This document shows positions 5,826 to 6,156 of a stretch of 6,156 nucleotides of DNA, piece by piece (position 1 is the first letter of the stretch; each line of letters opens with the position of its first letter). The position numbers and the translations under genes were made by a program. Source of the DNA: Chloroflexi bacterium RBG_13_51_18 (GTDB taxonomy: Bacteria > Chloroflexota > Dehalococcoidia > Dehalococcoidales > RBG-16-60-22); assembly GCA_001796495.1 (NCBI GenBank), contig MGMR01000011.1, positions 1 to 6,156 of the forward strand. Direction: 5' to 3'. The notes under the pieces were generated by a model. That model was given only the letters and a program-made list of their open reading frames with translations. It did no database searches and had not been told where the DNA came from.

Positions 5826-6156
5826 ATGAATATTATCGTTTGTGTTAAACAGGTTATCGACCCCGAGGCGCCACCAGCCAGCTTTAAAATTAACGCTGCC
5901 GGCAATAGGGCTGAAATGCACGGTGTACCGCCGGTTATCGACCCTTATGGAGAATTCGCCGTGGAAGCTGCCTTACGCCTTAAAGAAGCTAAAGGCGGGA
6001 AGATCACAATATTATCGCTGGGCGTCAACCTGTTGCGGGAGGTTGTTAAAAAGCCCCTGGCTATGGGCGCCGATGAACTCATTCTCCTTGAGGATGAGGC
6101 TTTATGCAACGGAGATAGCTGGTCTACTGCATATGCCTTGGCCATGGCTATCAAGA
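5826..6156 (+). CDS. etfB: Electron transfer flavoprotein beta subunit, N-terminal part (cut by window edge)
   Basis: EtfB pairs with EtfA to carry electrons from acyl-CoA and related dehydrogenases, or to take part in flavin-based electron bifurcation in anaerobes. The 110 complete codons visible match the start of the family: MNIIVCVKQVIDPE (1-14), a short KINAAG segment (21-26), IDPYGEFAVEAALRLKE (38-54), the beta strand KITILSLG (59-66) and KPLAMGADELILLED (75-89), as in the N-terminal alpha/beta domain of EtfB. The full protein is usually about 250-270 aa, so over half lies beyond the window. There is no clear Shine-Dalgarno sequence before the ATG, which fits a very short leader from the candidate promoter at 5783-5811. 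Whether it is the bifurcating type cannot be judged here. An etfA gene would be expected just downstream. Confidence 0.92.
   Translation, partial: MNIIVCVKQVIDPEAPPASFKINAAGNRAEMHGVPPVIDPYGEFAVEAALRLKEAKGGKITILSLGVNLLREVVKKPLAMGADELILLEDEALCNGDSWSTAYALAMAIK

Overview
This 6.2 kb window looks like ordinary chromosome from an anaerobic or facultatively anaerobic bacterium, with no mobile elements, CRISPR arrays or structural RNA genes visible. The gene set (a membrane ion-pumping pyrophosphatase, an AMP-forming acyl-CoA ligase, a small flavin-type split-barrel protein, an ETF beta subunit) suits an organism that activates and oxidises organic or fatty acids with a tight energy budget. Together with the NLPY form of the PrmC motif and the moderate base composition, this makes me lean towards Chloroflexota (Dehalococcoidia-like). 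That assignment is a low-confidence inference; a deltaproteobacterial or other anaerobe is not excluded.

The left half (1-3630) is on the minus strand and is transcribed from right to left. An acyl-CoA ligase (3630-2053) is followed after 26 nt by a PNPOx-like split-barrel protein (2026-1592); these two look like one operon. A 308-nt intergenic region follows, then the N-terminal 427 codons of a membrane-bound pyrophosphatase (hppA, 1283-1), which runs off the left edge. The intergenic region is not empty. On the minus strand it holds a near-consensus promoter (1454-1482), then a well-formed intrinsic terminator (1380-1416), then a second hairpin next to the hppA ribosome binding site. A strong promoter followed within about 70 nt by a terminator and then a gene could mean attenuation of hppA or a short RNA, and is the most interesting part of the window.

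The right half (3812-6156) is on the plus strand. prfA (release factor 1) and prmC (the methyltransferase that modifies its GGQ glutamine) overlap by 4 nt. A near-leaderless etfB (electron-transfer flavoprotein beta subunit) begins after a 68-nt gap and runs off the right edge.

The two halves are joined by a compact divergent promoter region. A minus-strand promoter with two consensus hexamers (3771-3800) drives the ligase operon. A plus-strand extended -10 promoter (3812-3840) drives prfA. Their -35 boxes are only 11 bp apart. The prfA promoter lies inside the 5' extension of the longest prfA reading frame, so the true prfA start is downstream, at 3863.

Functionally, the ligase releases pyrophosphate that HppA could recycle into an ion gradient, and acyl-CoA oxidation would pass electrons to ETF. 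This link is inferred from family roles and proximity only. I did not find a convincing novel multi-gene system here.
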